This document shows positions 1 to 9,000 of a stretch of DNA of 64,000 nt, piece by piece. The position numbers and the translations under genes were made by a program. Source of the DNA: Deinococcus aerolatus (GTDB lineage Bacteria; Deinococcota; Deinococci; Deinococcales; Deinococcaceae); contig NZ_BMOL01000004.1 of NCBI RefSeq assembly GCF_014647055.1, positions 124,001 to 188,000 on the forward strand, given 5' to 3'. The notes under the pieces were generated by a model. That model saw nothing but the letters and a program-made list of their open reading frames with translations, did no database searches and was not told the DNA's origin. Positions within the stretch are counted from its first letter, which is position 1, and every line of letters starts with the position of its first letter.

Positions 1-51
1 GGCGCTGCAACACACGATCTGTCGATTCTTAGCTCACTTATGTCTCCGGCA

Positions 52-85
52 CAAAACAAAAAAGCCCCGTACGGGACGGGGTTTT
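52..85 (-). terminator. Rho-independent terminator after tRNA-Met
   Basis: Six-base-pair GC stem (65-70 with 76-81), extended by A-T pairs. On the minus strand it is followed by a T-rich stretch (the A-rich 51-63 on the plus strand). It lies just downstream of the minus-strand tRNA-Met. Confidence 0.75.
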
Positions 86-92
86 CTATCGT

Positions 93-169
<77 letters not shown>

Positions 170-196
170 TGGAGATGATCAGGACAACCTGAAGAA

Positions 197-229
197 AAAA
201 GCAGCCCCGCACGGTGGCGGGGGCTTTTT
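197..229 (-). terminator. Terminator between tRNA-Ala and tRNA-Met
   Basis: GC-rich stem (GCCCCGC at 203-209 with GCGGGGGC at 217-224). It is flanked by A-runs on one side and T-runs on the other, so it can work in both directions. On the minus strand it separates tRNA-Ala from tRNA-Met. Confidence 0.75.
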
Positions 230-231
230 GA

Positions 232-307
<76 letters not shown>

Positions 308-340
308 TCTTTTGTTGCTTGCCTCTTTCAAGGCTCAGCC

Positions 341-369
341 AGATTAACAGCGCTTTCCCAGGTTGTCAA
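341..369 (-). promoter_or_regulatory. Sigma-70-type promoter of tRNA-Ala
   Basis: On the minus strand: TTGACA (364-369), a 17-nt spacer, then TAATCT (341-346), a near-consensus promoter. Its -35 box overlaps the stop codon (366-368) of the TrmB-like gene, so the two transcription units are packed end to end. Confidence 0.85.
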
Positions 370-1070
370 CGGGTCTGGTCTTCCAGGTGCCCGGCAGGGT
401 GGGCCGACGTCACCTGATGCGCCGCGAGATTCACGTAGCCCTCAATCAGATGGATGATCACCGGGTTGTGGGTATGGACCCCGTGCGCCTGCCCCACGCC
501 GTCCTCAGCGATGAAGTGGGCGATCAGTGCCGCCTCGCCGTCGCGGGTCAGCAGGAAGGCGTGCTGGCCCACCGCCGCAATGCTGGGCAGGCCCGCCAGA
601 TGGGTGCGGTGCAGCTCCACGCCGCGCGGGGCCAGACGTTCCAGGTCCGCCGCAAAGCTGGGTTCTCCGGCCATGAACAGGCTGCGCCGGGCGTTCAGGG
701 TCAGGTCCTCGCACAGGCTGCGGATGGCGGCCTCGCCGTACAGGTGGTACACCGCTTCCGGCGCTGGGTCGGGGGCCAGACGCGAGAGGTCGCGGTCCAG
801 CGCGCCCAGCCGGTCGTCGAAGCTGCGCCGCGCTCGCGCCAGGTACTCGCGGGCGCTGAGCGGGGCGTATTCCAGCGGATTCTGACCCACCTTGGCGGCC
901 AGCCCCCGGCCCTCCAGACGCTCCAGGGTCTCGTAGATCTTGGGACGGGGAATCCCGGCCTGCCGCGCCACGCGGGCCGGCACGGCGCGGCCCAGCGCCA
1001 GCAGGGCGGTATACGCGCGGGCCTCGTACTCGGTGAGGCCCAGCGCTTGCAGGTGAATCACGGCGCTCAT
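366..1070 (-). CDS. TrmB-family transcriptional regulator
   Basis: A 234-aa protein. Residues 1-65 form a winged helix-turn-helix typical of TrmB/MarR-like proteins (LGLTEYEARAYTALL, then IPRPKIYETLERLEGRGL, with a wing ending near residue 70). A coiled linker follows, and the C-terminal region resembles the phospholipase-D-like effector domain of short TrmB proteins. TrmB proteins usually control sugar or metabolic genes; the target and ligand here are unknown. It lies 30 bases after rlmI on the same strand, but a TATGCT box 9 bases before the ATG (1080-1085) suggests its own promoter. Confidence 0.8.
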   Translation of the reverse strand: MSAVIHLQALGLTEYEARAYTALLALGRAVPARVARQAGIPRPKIYETLERLEGRGLAAKVGQNPLEYAPLSAREYLARARRSFDDRLGALDRDLSRLAPDPAPEAVYHLYGEAAIRSLCEDLTLNARRSLFMAGEPSFAADLERLAPRGVELHRTHLAGLPSIAAVGQHAFLLTRDGEAALIAHFIAEDGVGQAHGVHTHNPVIIHLIEGYVNLAAHQVTSAHPAGHLEDQTR

Positions 1071-1100
1071 CTGCCGGTCAGCATACGGGAAAAGCGGCCT

Positions 1101-2285
1101 TCACGCATGTTTGCGCAGCAGAATGCTCTTGAGATACAGACTTTCGGGCACGCTCAGCAGGTGCGGGTGGTCGGCGGGCTGGTACGTCACGGCCACCACC
1201 TCGGCGTCGCAGTCGGCCTCGGCGGCGGCCACGCGGGCGGCGTCCAGCAGATCGTCCACCCGAATGTAGTGGGCACAGGTGCTGATCATCAGGTGGCCGC
1301 CGCTGACCAGCATCCGCAGCGTGTGGGCCGCGCCGTCGGTGAAGATGCGCTTGGCCCGCGGCACGTCGTCGCGGCGCTTGGCCAGGGTGGGCGGATCCAG
1401 CACGGCGGCCCCGAAGCTGCGCTTCTCGCGCTCCAGCGCGGCCAGCACCTCCAGCGCGTCGCCCCAGCGCACGCCCACGTTGCTGTTCACGCCGTTGCCC
1501 CGCGCGGCCCCTTCCAGCGCGGCCAGGGCCACCTGGTCCTTGTCCACCCCCACGCTTTTTGCACCTGCCTTGGCCGCGTGCAGGCTGAAGCCACCGGTGT
1601 ACGAGTACACGTCCAGAAAGCCCTGGCCGGGCTGCACCAGCGAGCGCATCAGGCGGCGGTTGTCGCGCTGGTCCAGAAAGAAGCCGGTCTTCTGGGCGTC
1701 CATCGGCGCAAAGTGCAGGCTCAGGTCGTCCTCATGGAACTCGACGCGCTCCGGCACCTCGCCCCACAGCGGCCCGGCCACCATGCCCAGCCCCTCGCGG
1801 CGGCGCTCACCGGTATCGCTGCGCTCGTAGGCGCTGGCGGCCCCGGTCACCTCGCGCAGCGCTTTCAGGATCAGGTCCCGGTGCCGCTCAGTCCCGGCGT
1901 TGCGAAGCTGCACGGCCAGCACGTCCCCGAACTGATCGGCCACCACGCCCGGCAGCCCATCGGCCTCGGCGTAGACGGCCCGCACGGCGTCGGTGTTCAG
2001 GATGCGGCCCTCGCGGCGCTTGAGGGCGGCCTTTACGCGGGCGCGGTAGAACTTCAGGTCAATGTCTTCCCGCTCCCAGGTGAGCAGGCGCAGCGGCGTC
2101 GCGCCGTCTGGGTTGAAGTACCCGCGCGCGATCACCTTGCCGCCGGGAGCTTTCACGTCCACGACCTCGCCGGGCGCGATGCCCGCGTCGGCGTCGGCGA
2201 TGTCGCCCGAATGCCCGTAGGGATAGCGGCCCAGGGTGCGCCGGACGGCGGCGGGCTGGAGGGTGACGGCGGCGGACTTCTTCAT
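1101..2285 (-). CDS. rlmI: 23S rRNA (cytosine-C5) methyltransferase RlmI family
   Basis: A 394-aa SAM-dependent methyltransferase, close to the usual length of about 396. An N-terminal PUA domain (about residues 1-80, ending in ARGYFNPDG) is followed by an RlmI-type central domain and a Rossmann methyltransferase domain. The SAM-binding segment FLDVYSYTGGFSLHAA and the catalytic-region motif LDPPTLAKR (around residue 295) are visible. RlmI methylates C1962 of 23S rRNA in E. coli. The start at 2285 follows TAGCCT (2293-2298) by 7 bases, which fits a leaderless mRNA. The longer open frame upstream lacks domain similarity and was not used. Confidence 0.88.
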   Translation of the reverse strand: MKKSAAVTLQPAAVRRTLGRYPYGHSGDIADADAGIAPGEVVDVKAPGGKVIARGYFNPDGATPLRLLTWEREDIDLKFYRARVKAALKRREGRILNTDAVRAVYAEADGLPGVVADQFGDVLAVQLRNAGTERHRDLILKALREVTGAASAYERSDTGERRREGLGMVAGPLWGEVPERVEFHEDDLSLHFAPMDAQKTGFFLDQRDNRRLMRSLVQPGQGFLDVYSYTGGFSLHAAKAGAKSVGVDKDQVALAALEGAARGNGVNSNVGVRWGDALEVLAALEREKRSFGAAVLDPPTLAKRRDDVPRAKRIFTDGAAHTLRMLVSGGHLMISTCAHYIRVDDLLDAARVAAAEADCDAEVVAVTYQPADHPHLLSVPESLYLKSILLRKHA

Positions 2286-2292
2286 GAACGAC

Positions 2293-2298
2293 AGGCTA
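2293..2298 (-). promoter_or_regulatory. Leaderless -10 box of rlmI
   Basis: TAGCCT on the minus strand, 7 bases before the ATG. This is the spacing expected when transcription starts at the start codon. Confidence 0.55.
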
Positions 2299-2435
2299 GC
2301 GGATGGGGGAGAGGGCTTGATGGGGACGGGAGGTTGGGGGGAAGGCCGCGAAGACAGGGCACGACATCTTGCCCTGGGCGTTCCCGTCTCCCACCCGGCT
2401 TGAACCCGGCCCCCCTTCGGCGCATCCTGTGGCCT

Positions 2436-2747
2436 ATGCCTGACCCCGCCGTGACCTTTCCCGCACCCCGGCGCATTCCCTATCCGGGCGGCTGCGTGCT
2501 GGAACCCGGTCCCTACGCACTGGACTATCTGCTGAAATGGCCTGCTGAGATGACGGTGAACGGAAAGCCCTACCCCGAACAGCCGGTCTACCCGCTGATT
2601 CGCGGGTTGCTGGCCGATCCGGCGGCCCACGGCATCACGCTGAAAGAGGCCCAGGCTGCGCGGGACCGCTTCCTGGAACTGGCCGGGCAGGCGCTGGAGG
2701 CCGAGGGCGGCGACCGGCGCTGGCTGGAGCGGGAGTTCGGGCGCTGA
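2436..2747 (+). CDS. Hypothetical protein, 103 aa
   Basis: Not recognised. A small soluble protein starting [19 protein letters not shown], with an acidic helical C-terminal half rich in Ala, Glu and Arg. The frame is open far upstream, but this ATG is the only sensible start because the upstream part is antisense to rlmI. It immediately precedes the MocR-type gene, whose reading frame runs through the end of this one, so translational coupling is possible. Confidence 0.6.
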   Translation: MPDPAVTFPAPRRIPYPGGCVLEPGPYALDYLLKWPAEMTVNGKPYPEQPVYPLIRGLLADPAAHGITLKEAQAARDRFLELAGQALEAEGGDRRWLEREFGR

Positions 2748-2839
2748 ATACAAGGGCGCTGGGCGGGCGCGGCGCGTCCGGGGACTGGGGAGAGCTGGCC
2801 CTGGCCGAGCCGCTGCCGGGCGAGGCGCTGCACGCCCGC

Positions 2840-4204
2840 GTGGCCCGCACCCTGCGCGGCGCCGTGACCGGCGGCCTGCTGTCCGAAGGCACGCGCCTGC
2901 CCGGCCACCGCCGTCTGGCCGGGGTGCTGGGCGTCTCGCGCAATACCCTGGTGGACGCCCTGGCGGGCCTGGAGGCCGAGGGTTACCTGCGTGTGCAGGG
3001 CCGCAGCGGAACGGTGGTCTGCGTACCCGCCGCTGAGGCAGGCGCCCCGTTCACGGCGACCGTGGATGAATTGCCCCTCAGCGCCTGGGCCACCCGCGCC
3101 CTGTCGGGCGGCGAGGACGCCGCCGAGGGCCACTACTCGGTGGATTTCCGCGTGGGTCAGCCGGTGCCTGAGCTGTACCCGGAAGCGGCCTGGACGGCGG
3201 CCCTGGCCCGTCAGGCGGGGCGACTGGGCCGCAGAACGCAGGGTGGCCCCGCCTCGGATCCGCTGGGGCCATTGGAAACCCGCCGCGCCCTGTCAGCCTA
3301 CCTGAACGCCGTGCGCGGCGCGCGGGTCACGCCTGAGATGGTGATGCTTACCGGCGGCACGCAGTCGGCACTGGACGCGCTGGCCCGCGTGTTTCTGGAG
3401 CCGGGGCGCATGGCGGCGGTGGAGGACCCCACCTACCCCGGCGCGCGGGCAGCACTGTCGGCCACCGGGGCGGCGGTGGTGCCGGTGCCGGTGGACGGGA
3501 GCGGCCTGCGCCCCGGAGCCCTGCCCCCGCACGCCACGCTGCTGTACCTGACCCCCGGTTGCCAGTACCCCACCGGCGTGACCCTGGGGGCCGCCCGCCG
3601 CGCCGCACTGGTGGCCTGGGCGCGGCGCGGCAACGCCTTTGTGCTGGAAGACGACTACGCCGCCGACTTGCACCACACGGGCCGCCCCCTGCCGGTGATG
3701 CAGGGACTGGCCCCGGACCGGGTGATTTTGCTGGGCAGTTTCAGCAAGAGCCTGGCCCCGGCCACCCGCAGCGGCTTTCTGGTGGCTCCACCTCCGGTGC
3801 TGCGGGTGCTGGCCCGCACCCGCCCGCTGACGGACCGGGCACCCGGCACGCTGGACGCCCTGGCCCTGGCCGACGTGCTCAGTTCAGGGGCGTACGGGCG
3901 GCATCTGCGCCGGGCGCGGCTGGTGCTGGCCCACCGGCAGGACGTGCTGCTGGCGGCCCTGGGCGAGTGGCAGCCCACCTGGGAGGCGCACGGCGCGGCT
4001 TCCGGGCTGCATGTGTACGTGCGGCTGCCCCCCGGTCTGAGCGAGGCGCAGGCCGTGGCCGGGGCGGCGCGGCGGGGCGTGGCCCTGTCGCCTGTTGCAC
4101 CCCTCTCGGCCGCTGGGGGGCGGGCCGCCGTGCTGCTGGCCTTCGCCCACCTGACCCCCGAGACCATCCGGCAGGGGGTCCGGCGGCTGTCGCTCGCCCC
4201 CTGA
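2840..4204 (+). CDS. MocR-type regulator: GntR winged helix fused to a PLP aminotransferase domain
   Basis: A 454-aa protein from the first GTG. The winged helix ([20 protein letters not shown], about residues 25-65) is followed by a class I aminotransferase fold with the PLP-lysine motif [14 protein letters not shown] at about residue 300. MocR/PdxR proteins usually sense PLP or amino compounds and regulate a neighbouring gene. The GTG start cuts into the first helix of the DNA-binding domain. In-frame sequence with fitting residues ([10 protein letters not shown]) continues upstream to a CTG at 2744 that overlaps the TGA of the preceding gene and follows GGGAG at 2730-2734. The real start may therefore be the non-ATG codon at 2744 or 2759. 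Confidence 0.82.
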   Translation: MARTLRGAVTGGLLSEGTRLPGHRRLAGVLGVSRNTLVDALAGLEAEGYLRVQGRSGTVVCVPAAEAGAPFTATVDELPLSAWATRALSGGEDAAEGHYSVDFRVGQPVPELYPEAAWTAALARQAGRLGRRTQGGPASDPLGPLETRRALSAYLNAVRGARVTPEMVMLTGGTQSALDALARVFLEPGRMAAVEDPTYPGARAALSATGAAVVPVPVDGSGLRPGALPPHATLLYLTPGCQYPTGVTLGAARRAALVAWARRGNAFVLEDDYAADLHHTGRPLPVMQGLAPDRVILLGSFSKSLAPATRSGFLVAPPPVLRVLARTRPLTDRAPGTLDALALADVLSSGAYGRHLRRARLVLAHRQDVLLAALGEWQPTWEAHGAASGLHVYVRLPPGLSEAQAVAGAARRGVALSPVAPLSAAGGRAAVLLAFAHLTPETIRQGVRRLSLAP

Positions 4205-4254
4205 CCCCCCCCGCCACAGTGTAATTTCTCTTTCAGAGTCGTGGCATTTCGCGT

Positions 4255-4260
4255 TAAGCT
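4255..4260 (+). promoter_or_regulatory. Leaderless -10 box
   Basis: TAAGCT, 6 bases before ATG 4267. A weak -35-like TTTCAG lies at 4231-4236 with an 18-base spacer. Confidence 0.55.
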
Positions 4261-4266
4261 GTGCCG

Positions 4267-4632
4267 ATGCGTCTGCTTCTCGTGGTCCTGCTGCTGGCCC
4301 TGACCGCGCTGTACCTGACCTTCGGTCTGCGGCTGGGCTACATGACCCTGACGCCCACCTACCTGTGGAACGCCACGGGCGAGAACAGGTACACCTTCGG
4401 CGTCTACGACGAGAACCAGCAGGTCGGCGTGCGCGGTTCCTGCACGGTCCGCAGCGGCAAGGCCACCTTTCGCCTGGTCTCTCCGGGCGGCACCCAGATC
4501 GCCGGTCAGGTGTGTCCCCAGGGCAAGTGGGGGCTCAACGTCCTGGGCACGGGAGACGCCGGGCGTTACCGGCTGACCATTGAACTGGAGCACTTCACCG
4601 GCATGATCGACATTGAGGAGGCCCGCAAGTAA
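4267..4632 (+). CDS. Small membrane-anchored or secreted hypothetical protein
   Basis: A 121-aa protein. Residues 1-20 form one hydrophobic segment (MRLLLVVLLLALTALYLTFG), a signal anchor or uncleaved signal peptide. The remaining part is a predicted beta-rich extracytoplasmic domain with two Cys residues (in GSCTV and QVCPQG) that could form a disulfide. ATG 4267 was preferred over GTG 4261 because it lies 6 bases after TAAGCT. Function unknown. It ends just before a strong hairpin shared with rpsT. Confidence 0.7.
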   Translation: MRLLLVVLLLALTALYLTFGLRLGYMTLTPTYLWNATGENRYTFGVYDENQQVGVRGSCTVRSGKATFRLVSPGGTQIAGQVCPQGKWGLNVLGTGDAGRYRLTIELEHFTGMIDIEEARK

Positions 4633-4655
4633 CGCCGCCGGGTCGCCCGCAAAAG

Positions 4656-4707
4656 CCACAATAAAGACCGGCAGGCCGCTTGATGGGCCTGCCGGTCTTT
4701 ATTGTGG
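4656..4707. terminator. Bidirectional terminator between the 4.3-kb gene and rpsT
   Basis: Perfect 22-bp inverted repeat with an 8-base loop (4678-4685). The outer part of the stem is A/T-rich on both sides, giving a T-rich tail in either direction. It serves the two convergent genes. Confidence 0.85.
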
Positions 4708-4725
4708 GCGCCTGTGGTTGGCGGG

Positions 4726-5013
4726 TTAGCCCTGCTGCGTGCCTTCCTGGGCAGCCTTGGCCTTGTTGAGGGCCTTGGCCAGGCGGCTCTTCTTGCGGGC
4801 GGCGGTGTTCTTGTGCATGGTGCTGCCCTTGGCGGCCTTGTCGATCAGGCTCTCGGCCTTGCTCTGGGCTGCGGCCAGGTCCTCACCGTTGGTCACGGCG
4901 GCCAGCGCCTTCTTGGTGAAGGTCTTGATGGTGCTCTTGCGGCTGCGGTTGAGCATGCGGCGCTTGAGGCTCTGGCGGTGGCGCTTCTGGGCGGACTTGT
5001 GACGTAAAGCCAT
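4726..5013 (-). CDS. rpsT: 30S ribosomal protein S20
   Basis: A 95-aa, highly basic helical protein with the S20 signature: [15 protein letters not shown] at the N-terminus, then [14 protein letters not shown], and the C-terminal [16 protein letters not shown]. It binds 16S rRNA early in 30S assembly. An AAGGAG ribosome-binding site precedes the ATG. The transcript appears to start near 5159, giving a leader of about 145 nt that contains several hairpins. It is monocistronic, diverges from recX and ends at a strong terminator. Confidence 0.97.
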   Translation of the reverse strand: MALRHKSAQKRHRQSLKRRMLNRSRKSTIKTFTKKALAAVTNGEDLAAAQSKAESLIDKAAKGSTMHKNTAARKKSRLAKALNKAKAAQEGTQQG

Positions 5014-5165
5014 GTTCTTACTCCTTGTTCTCCCGCGTCGCGGGGCGGTTCCCCGTGGTGGGGAACTCGTGGCGTTCAGCAGATCTGAAGCTGCTGCACG
5101 CGCCGGGGCGAAGGTCGCGCTGGACCACCCGCGCCGGGCCGCCTCTGAGAAGAGACAACCTCGTA

Positions 5166-5194
5166 ACTATACGCGCTTTGGCGGTGCCGGACAA
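5166..5194 (-). promoter_or_regulatory. Promoter of rpsT
   Basis: On the minus strand: TTGTCC (5189-5194), a 17-base spacer, then TATAGT (5166-5171). It lies back to back with the recX -10 box at 5199-5204. Confidence 0.8.
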
Positions 5195-5198
5195 GCCT

Positions 5199-5204
5199 TA
5201 GACT
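5199..5204 (+). promoter_or_regulatory. Leaderless -10 box of recX
   Basis: TAGACT, 6 bases before ATG 5211, just beyond the rpsT -35 element. Confidence 0.6.
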
Positions 5205-5210
5205 GGGGCC

Positions 5211-5768
5211 ATGCGAAGTCGCCGTCCCCATCCGCCCGAGGGTGATGCGCCCCCGCGCGAGGTCCGGCCCAGGACCCCGCAGGAGCAGCGCGACGCCCTG
5301 CTGGCCTACGCCTTCCGTGCGCTGGGCGGCCGAGCGCTGACCGAGACCGAGCTGCGCGGCAAGCTGGAGCGCCGCAGCGACACCCCGGAGCTGGTCGAGG
5401 AAGTCCTGAAGCGCGTGCAGGAACTGGGCTACCAAGATGACGAACAGGTGGCCCGCATCGAGGGCACCCGGCGTGGCGTGGGGACCTTCCGGGTGCGCCA
5501 GACCCTCAAGCGCCGGGGCGTGCCCGAGAACCTGATTCAGGACACCCTGGAGGCCCGGGATCCTGACGAGGAGCGTGCCGGGGCGCTGGAAGTGCTGGAG
5601 CGGCGCTGGCCGGCGCTGGCCCGCAAGAAGGACCCGAGGGCCAGCGCCTACGCCTTTCTGGCTCGCCGGGGCTACGGCGGCGACGCCATCTGGCCCGCCA
5701 TCCGCGAACTGAGCGAGCGCCTGCCGCCCGCAGAGGACGACGAGGAATCTGAGGGCGACGGGGAGTAA
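5211..5768 (+). CDS. recX: Regulatory protein RecX
   Basis: A 185-aa protein with the tandem three-helix repeats of Rec[21 protein letters not shown] (residues about 30-50), then a helix containing [11 protein letters not shown], and [18 protein letters not shown]. The C-terminal tail is acidic ([11 protein letters not shown]). RecX binds RecA filaments and limits RecA activity; in Deinococcus it has been linked to control of recombination and antioxidant functions. recA is not in this window. Leaderless promoter as listed. Confidence 0.9.
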   Translation: MRSRRPHPPEGDAPPREVRPRTPQEQRDALLAYAFRALGGRALTETELRGKLERRSDTPELVEEVLKRVQELGYQDDEQVARIEGTRRGVGTFRVRQTLKRRGVPENLIQDTLEARDPDEERAGALEVLERRWPALARKKDPRASAYAFLARRGYGGDAIWPAIRELSERLPPAEDDEESEGDGE

Positions 5769-5778
5769 CGCGTCTGCC

Positions 5779-5807
5779 TTGACACCCCACAGGGCGGCGG
5801 ATAAACT
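5779..5807 (+). promoter_or_regulatory. Promoter of tRNA-Pro
   Basis: TTGACA (5779-5784), a 17-base spacer, then TAAACT (5802-5807), about 60 bases before the tRNA. Confidence 0.85.
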
Positions 5808-5868
5808 GCCGGACGCACTTGAAACGCTGCGCGGTCCCCCGTGACCCCCAGCGCGACAGGAGCCGTGG

Positions 5869-5945
5869 CGGGGCGTAGCGCAGCCTGGTAGCGCACGTCG
5901 TTCGGGACGACGGGGTCGAAGGTTCGAATCCTTTCGCCCCGACCA
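5869..5945 (+). tRNA. tRNA-Pro (anticodon CGG)
   Basis: A 77-nt cloverleaf with encoded CCA. The acceptor stem CGGGGCG/CGCCCCG is perfect. The anticodon stem is CGTCG/CGACG with loop TTCGGGA. A terminator follows directly. Confidence 0.96.
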
Positions 5946-5956
5946 CGCACAGAACT

Positions 5957-5987
5957 GACCTCCCCGACGCGGGAGGTCTTCTTTTTG
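5957..5987 (+). terminator. Terminator of tRNA-Pro
   Basis: Inverted repeat GACCTCCC ... GGGAGGTC followed by TTCTTTTT. Confidence 0.85.
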
Positions 5988-6023
5988 CCCGCTGCCCCCC
6001 GCCCCCCTGCCTGCCGGAGTCCC

Positions 6024-6743
6024 ATGCGCGTCTTTGCCATCGCCGATCTGCATCTGGCCTACGTGACCCCCAAACCCATGACGGTCTTCGGGCCGCAGTG
6101 GGCCGGGCACCCGGAGGCCATCTATGAGCGCTGGCGCGAGGTGGTGCGCCCCGGCGATCTGGTGCTGCTGCCCGGTGACCTGTCGTGGGCCATGCGCCTG
6201 CCCGACGCCATGACCGATCTGGCGCGGGTGGCCCAGCTGCCCGGCACCAAGGTTCTGTTGCGCGGCAACCACGACTACTGGTGGCCCACGCCGTCCAGGC
6301 TGCGCGCGGCCTTGCCTCCCGGCATGCTGGCCGTCCACAACGACGCCGTGCGGGTTGAGGATTCAGGGGGCCGGGGTGTGGTGGTCTGCGGCACCCGCGG
6401 CTGGAACACGCCGGGCTATGTCCCCTTGAATGAGGAGGACCAGAGGCTTCTGAACCGCGAGGCCCAGCGCCTGACCCTCAGCGTGGAGGCGGCGGCGCGG
6501 CTGCGGCAGCCGGGCGATCACGTTCTGATGATGCTGCACTACCCGCCCGCCTCGGCCCCCTACCCCCCCAATCCGCTGACCACCGTGATCGAGGCGGCGC
6601 GGCCCGAGCTGATCGCCTATGGCCACCTGCACGGCGTTCCGGTTGAAAAGTCCATGCGGCATGTGAACGGGATTCCCGCGCATCTGGTGGCGGCGGATGG
6701 CCTGAAATTCACGCCGAAGCTGCTGCTGGATACCGGGGATTAG
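6024..6743 (+). CDS. Metallophosphoesterase
   Basis: A 239-aa calcineurin-like phosphoesterase of the single-domain bacterial type. All five metal-binding blocks are present in order: AIADLHL (residues about 5-11), [10 protein letters not shown] (about 50-60), LRGNHDYWW (about 85-93), MLHYPP (about 170-175) and AYGHLHG (about 202-208). The enzyme is cytoplasmic and its substrate cannot be told from sequence. ATG 6024 was chosen because the open frame before it is only tRNA terminator sequence. Confidence 0.85.
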   Translation: MRVFAIADLHLAYVTPKPMTVFGPQWAGHPEAIYERWREVVRPGDLVLLPGDLSWAMRLPDAMTDLARVAQLPGTKVLLRGNHDYWWPTPSRLRAALPPGMLAVHNDAVRVEDSGGRGVVVCGTRGWNTPGYVPLNEEDQRLLNREAQRLTLSVEAAARLRQPGDHVLMMLHYPPASAPYPPNPLTTVIEAARPELIAYGHLHGVPVEKSMRHVNGIPAHLVAADGLKFTPKLLLDTGD

Positions 6744-6948
6744 CCGGGCACCCACCCGTGGACACGTCATCCAGGCAGACCAGCGCCTCCAGGACGTGGG
6801 CGTCCACTCCACCCAACGCTGACCCCTGTACGGTGGGACCGCTGTGGATACCGTTAAAAACCGCCAGCCGCCCGGCCGCAGCATCCGCAGGGTGGGGGTA
6901 GAGTTGAGCCTGTTCGGTTCACTCTGTCTCTCTGCACAAGGAGCATCC

Positions 6949-7995
<1,047 letters not shown>

Positions 7996-8111
7996 CCGGG
8001 ATGCGCAGCAGAGACTCTCGTGCTGCAACAAGCCTGCCGTGCCCTCGCTGTGCATGACGGTGACAGGATGATGCCGCGCCCATTCCCATTCTGACGGAGC
8101 CGGGGGTCCGC

Positions 8112-8117
8112 TAGCAT
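8112..8117 (+). promoter_or_regulatory. Leaderless -10 box of the ACT protein gene
   Basis: TAGCAT, 7 bases before ATG 8125. Confidence 0.55.
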
Positions 8118-8124
8118 CTGTCCC

Positions 8125-8505
8125 ATGTCCCTGACCCTCTCTGTCCTGAGCGGCGAATATGCTGTGTGCCAGCTTCCCGAAGACGCCGTGCCGCCCGCGT
8201 GGGCCTTTGCGGGTGAGTTCTGGAGCGTGACCCGCGCGCCCGGTGAGCTGTCGGTGGTGTGTGCGGCGGCACGCGTGCCGGAGGACGTACGGGCGCAGAG
8301 AGGCTGGGCCGCCCTGCGGCTGCACGGCCCCTTCGAATTCACGCTGACCGGCATTCTGGCGGGCGTGCTGAATCCGCTGCGGGACGCGGGCGTGGGCATC
8401 TTTGCCCTGTCCACCTTTGACACCGATTACGTGCTGGTGGCGCAGGCGCGGCTGGCGGAGGCGGTGGCCGCCCTAATGGCGGCGGGGCATACCGTCAATC
8501 TTTGA
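8125..8505 (+). CDS. ACT-domain protein (CASTOR/ACT_7 type)
   Basis: A 126-aa protein made of two ACT-like halves. The second half shows the amino-acid-binding signature LTGILAGVLNPLRDAGVGIFALSTFDTDYVLV split around residue 80, typical of stand-alone ACT proteins related to the regulatory region of aspartokinases. It probably senses an amino acid. It converges with and overlaps the end of the GNAT gene by 11 bases. Confidence 0.8.
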   Translation: MSLTLSVLSGEYAVCQLPEDAVPPAWAFAGEFWSVTRAPGELSVVCAAARVPEDVRAQRGWAALRLHGPFEFTLTGILAGVLNPLRDAGVGIFALSTFDTDYVLVAQARLAEAVAALMAAGHTVNL

Positions 8506-9000
8506 AGTCTGCACGCTCCAGCATGTAGCGGATCACCGGTACCATCTCGCCCCGGTATTCCTCTGATCTGCCCTGCCCGTTTTCGGAGAAGCCCAGCCGC
8601 CGCATCAGCGCCCGCGAACGCACGTTGGGCGCATGAACCTCGGCAGTCACAGTCTGAAGGCCCAGATCATGGAAGGCGTGCGCCAGCGTCAGCCGCCCGG
8701 CCTGCAACCCCAGTCCCTGGCCCCACAGGCCCGGCTCCCCGATGGCGATGCCAAACTCGGCGCTGCGGACCGTGAACCCCGCCAGATCGGTGTAGCCCAC
8801 CAGCACGCCGTCCACCCAATGCCGTGGCGCAGCAACTCCGGCGGCGTCAGCGTGAGCAGCCCCTGCCAGTGCTGGCGGATGTGTTCGGCGGGCAACCCCA
8901 CGGACCACGCGATGGCCAGACAGAATTCCTCGTCCGCGCCCCAGCGCACGGCACATTCCTCGTCGCCGGGGCGCAGCGGGCGCAGACGCAGCTCGCTCAC
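8495..9000 (-). pseudogene. GNAT N-acetyltransferase with a one-base frameshift
   Basis: The two halves lie in different frames. The N-terminal half runs from GTG 9000 ([15 protein letters not shown]) to about 8822. The C-terminal half (WVDGVLVGYTDLAG, then the acetyl-CoA loop region GEPGLWGQGLGLQAG and NVRSRALMRRLGF) continues in another frame to 8495. Joining them near 8816-8825 by adding one base gives a normal GNAT of about 168 aa. GTG 9000 overlaps the TGA of the upstream nitronate monooxygenase gene as GTGA, so the two were translationally coupled. Either a recent loss-of-function mutation or a sequencing error. Confidence 0.8.

Noticed and set aside
38..48. TTATGTC resembling half of a radiation-desiccation response motif
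   Set aside because: The palindromic second half is missing and no gene start follows.
363..2435. Long open frame on the plus strand across the TrmB-like and rlmI genes
   Set aside because: It is antisense to two clear protein families and has no domain of its own. Only its last 103 codons (from 2436) look like a separate gene. Long antisense frames are expected at this GC content.
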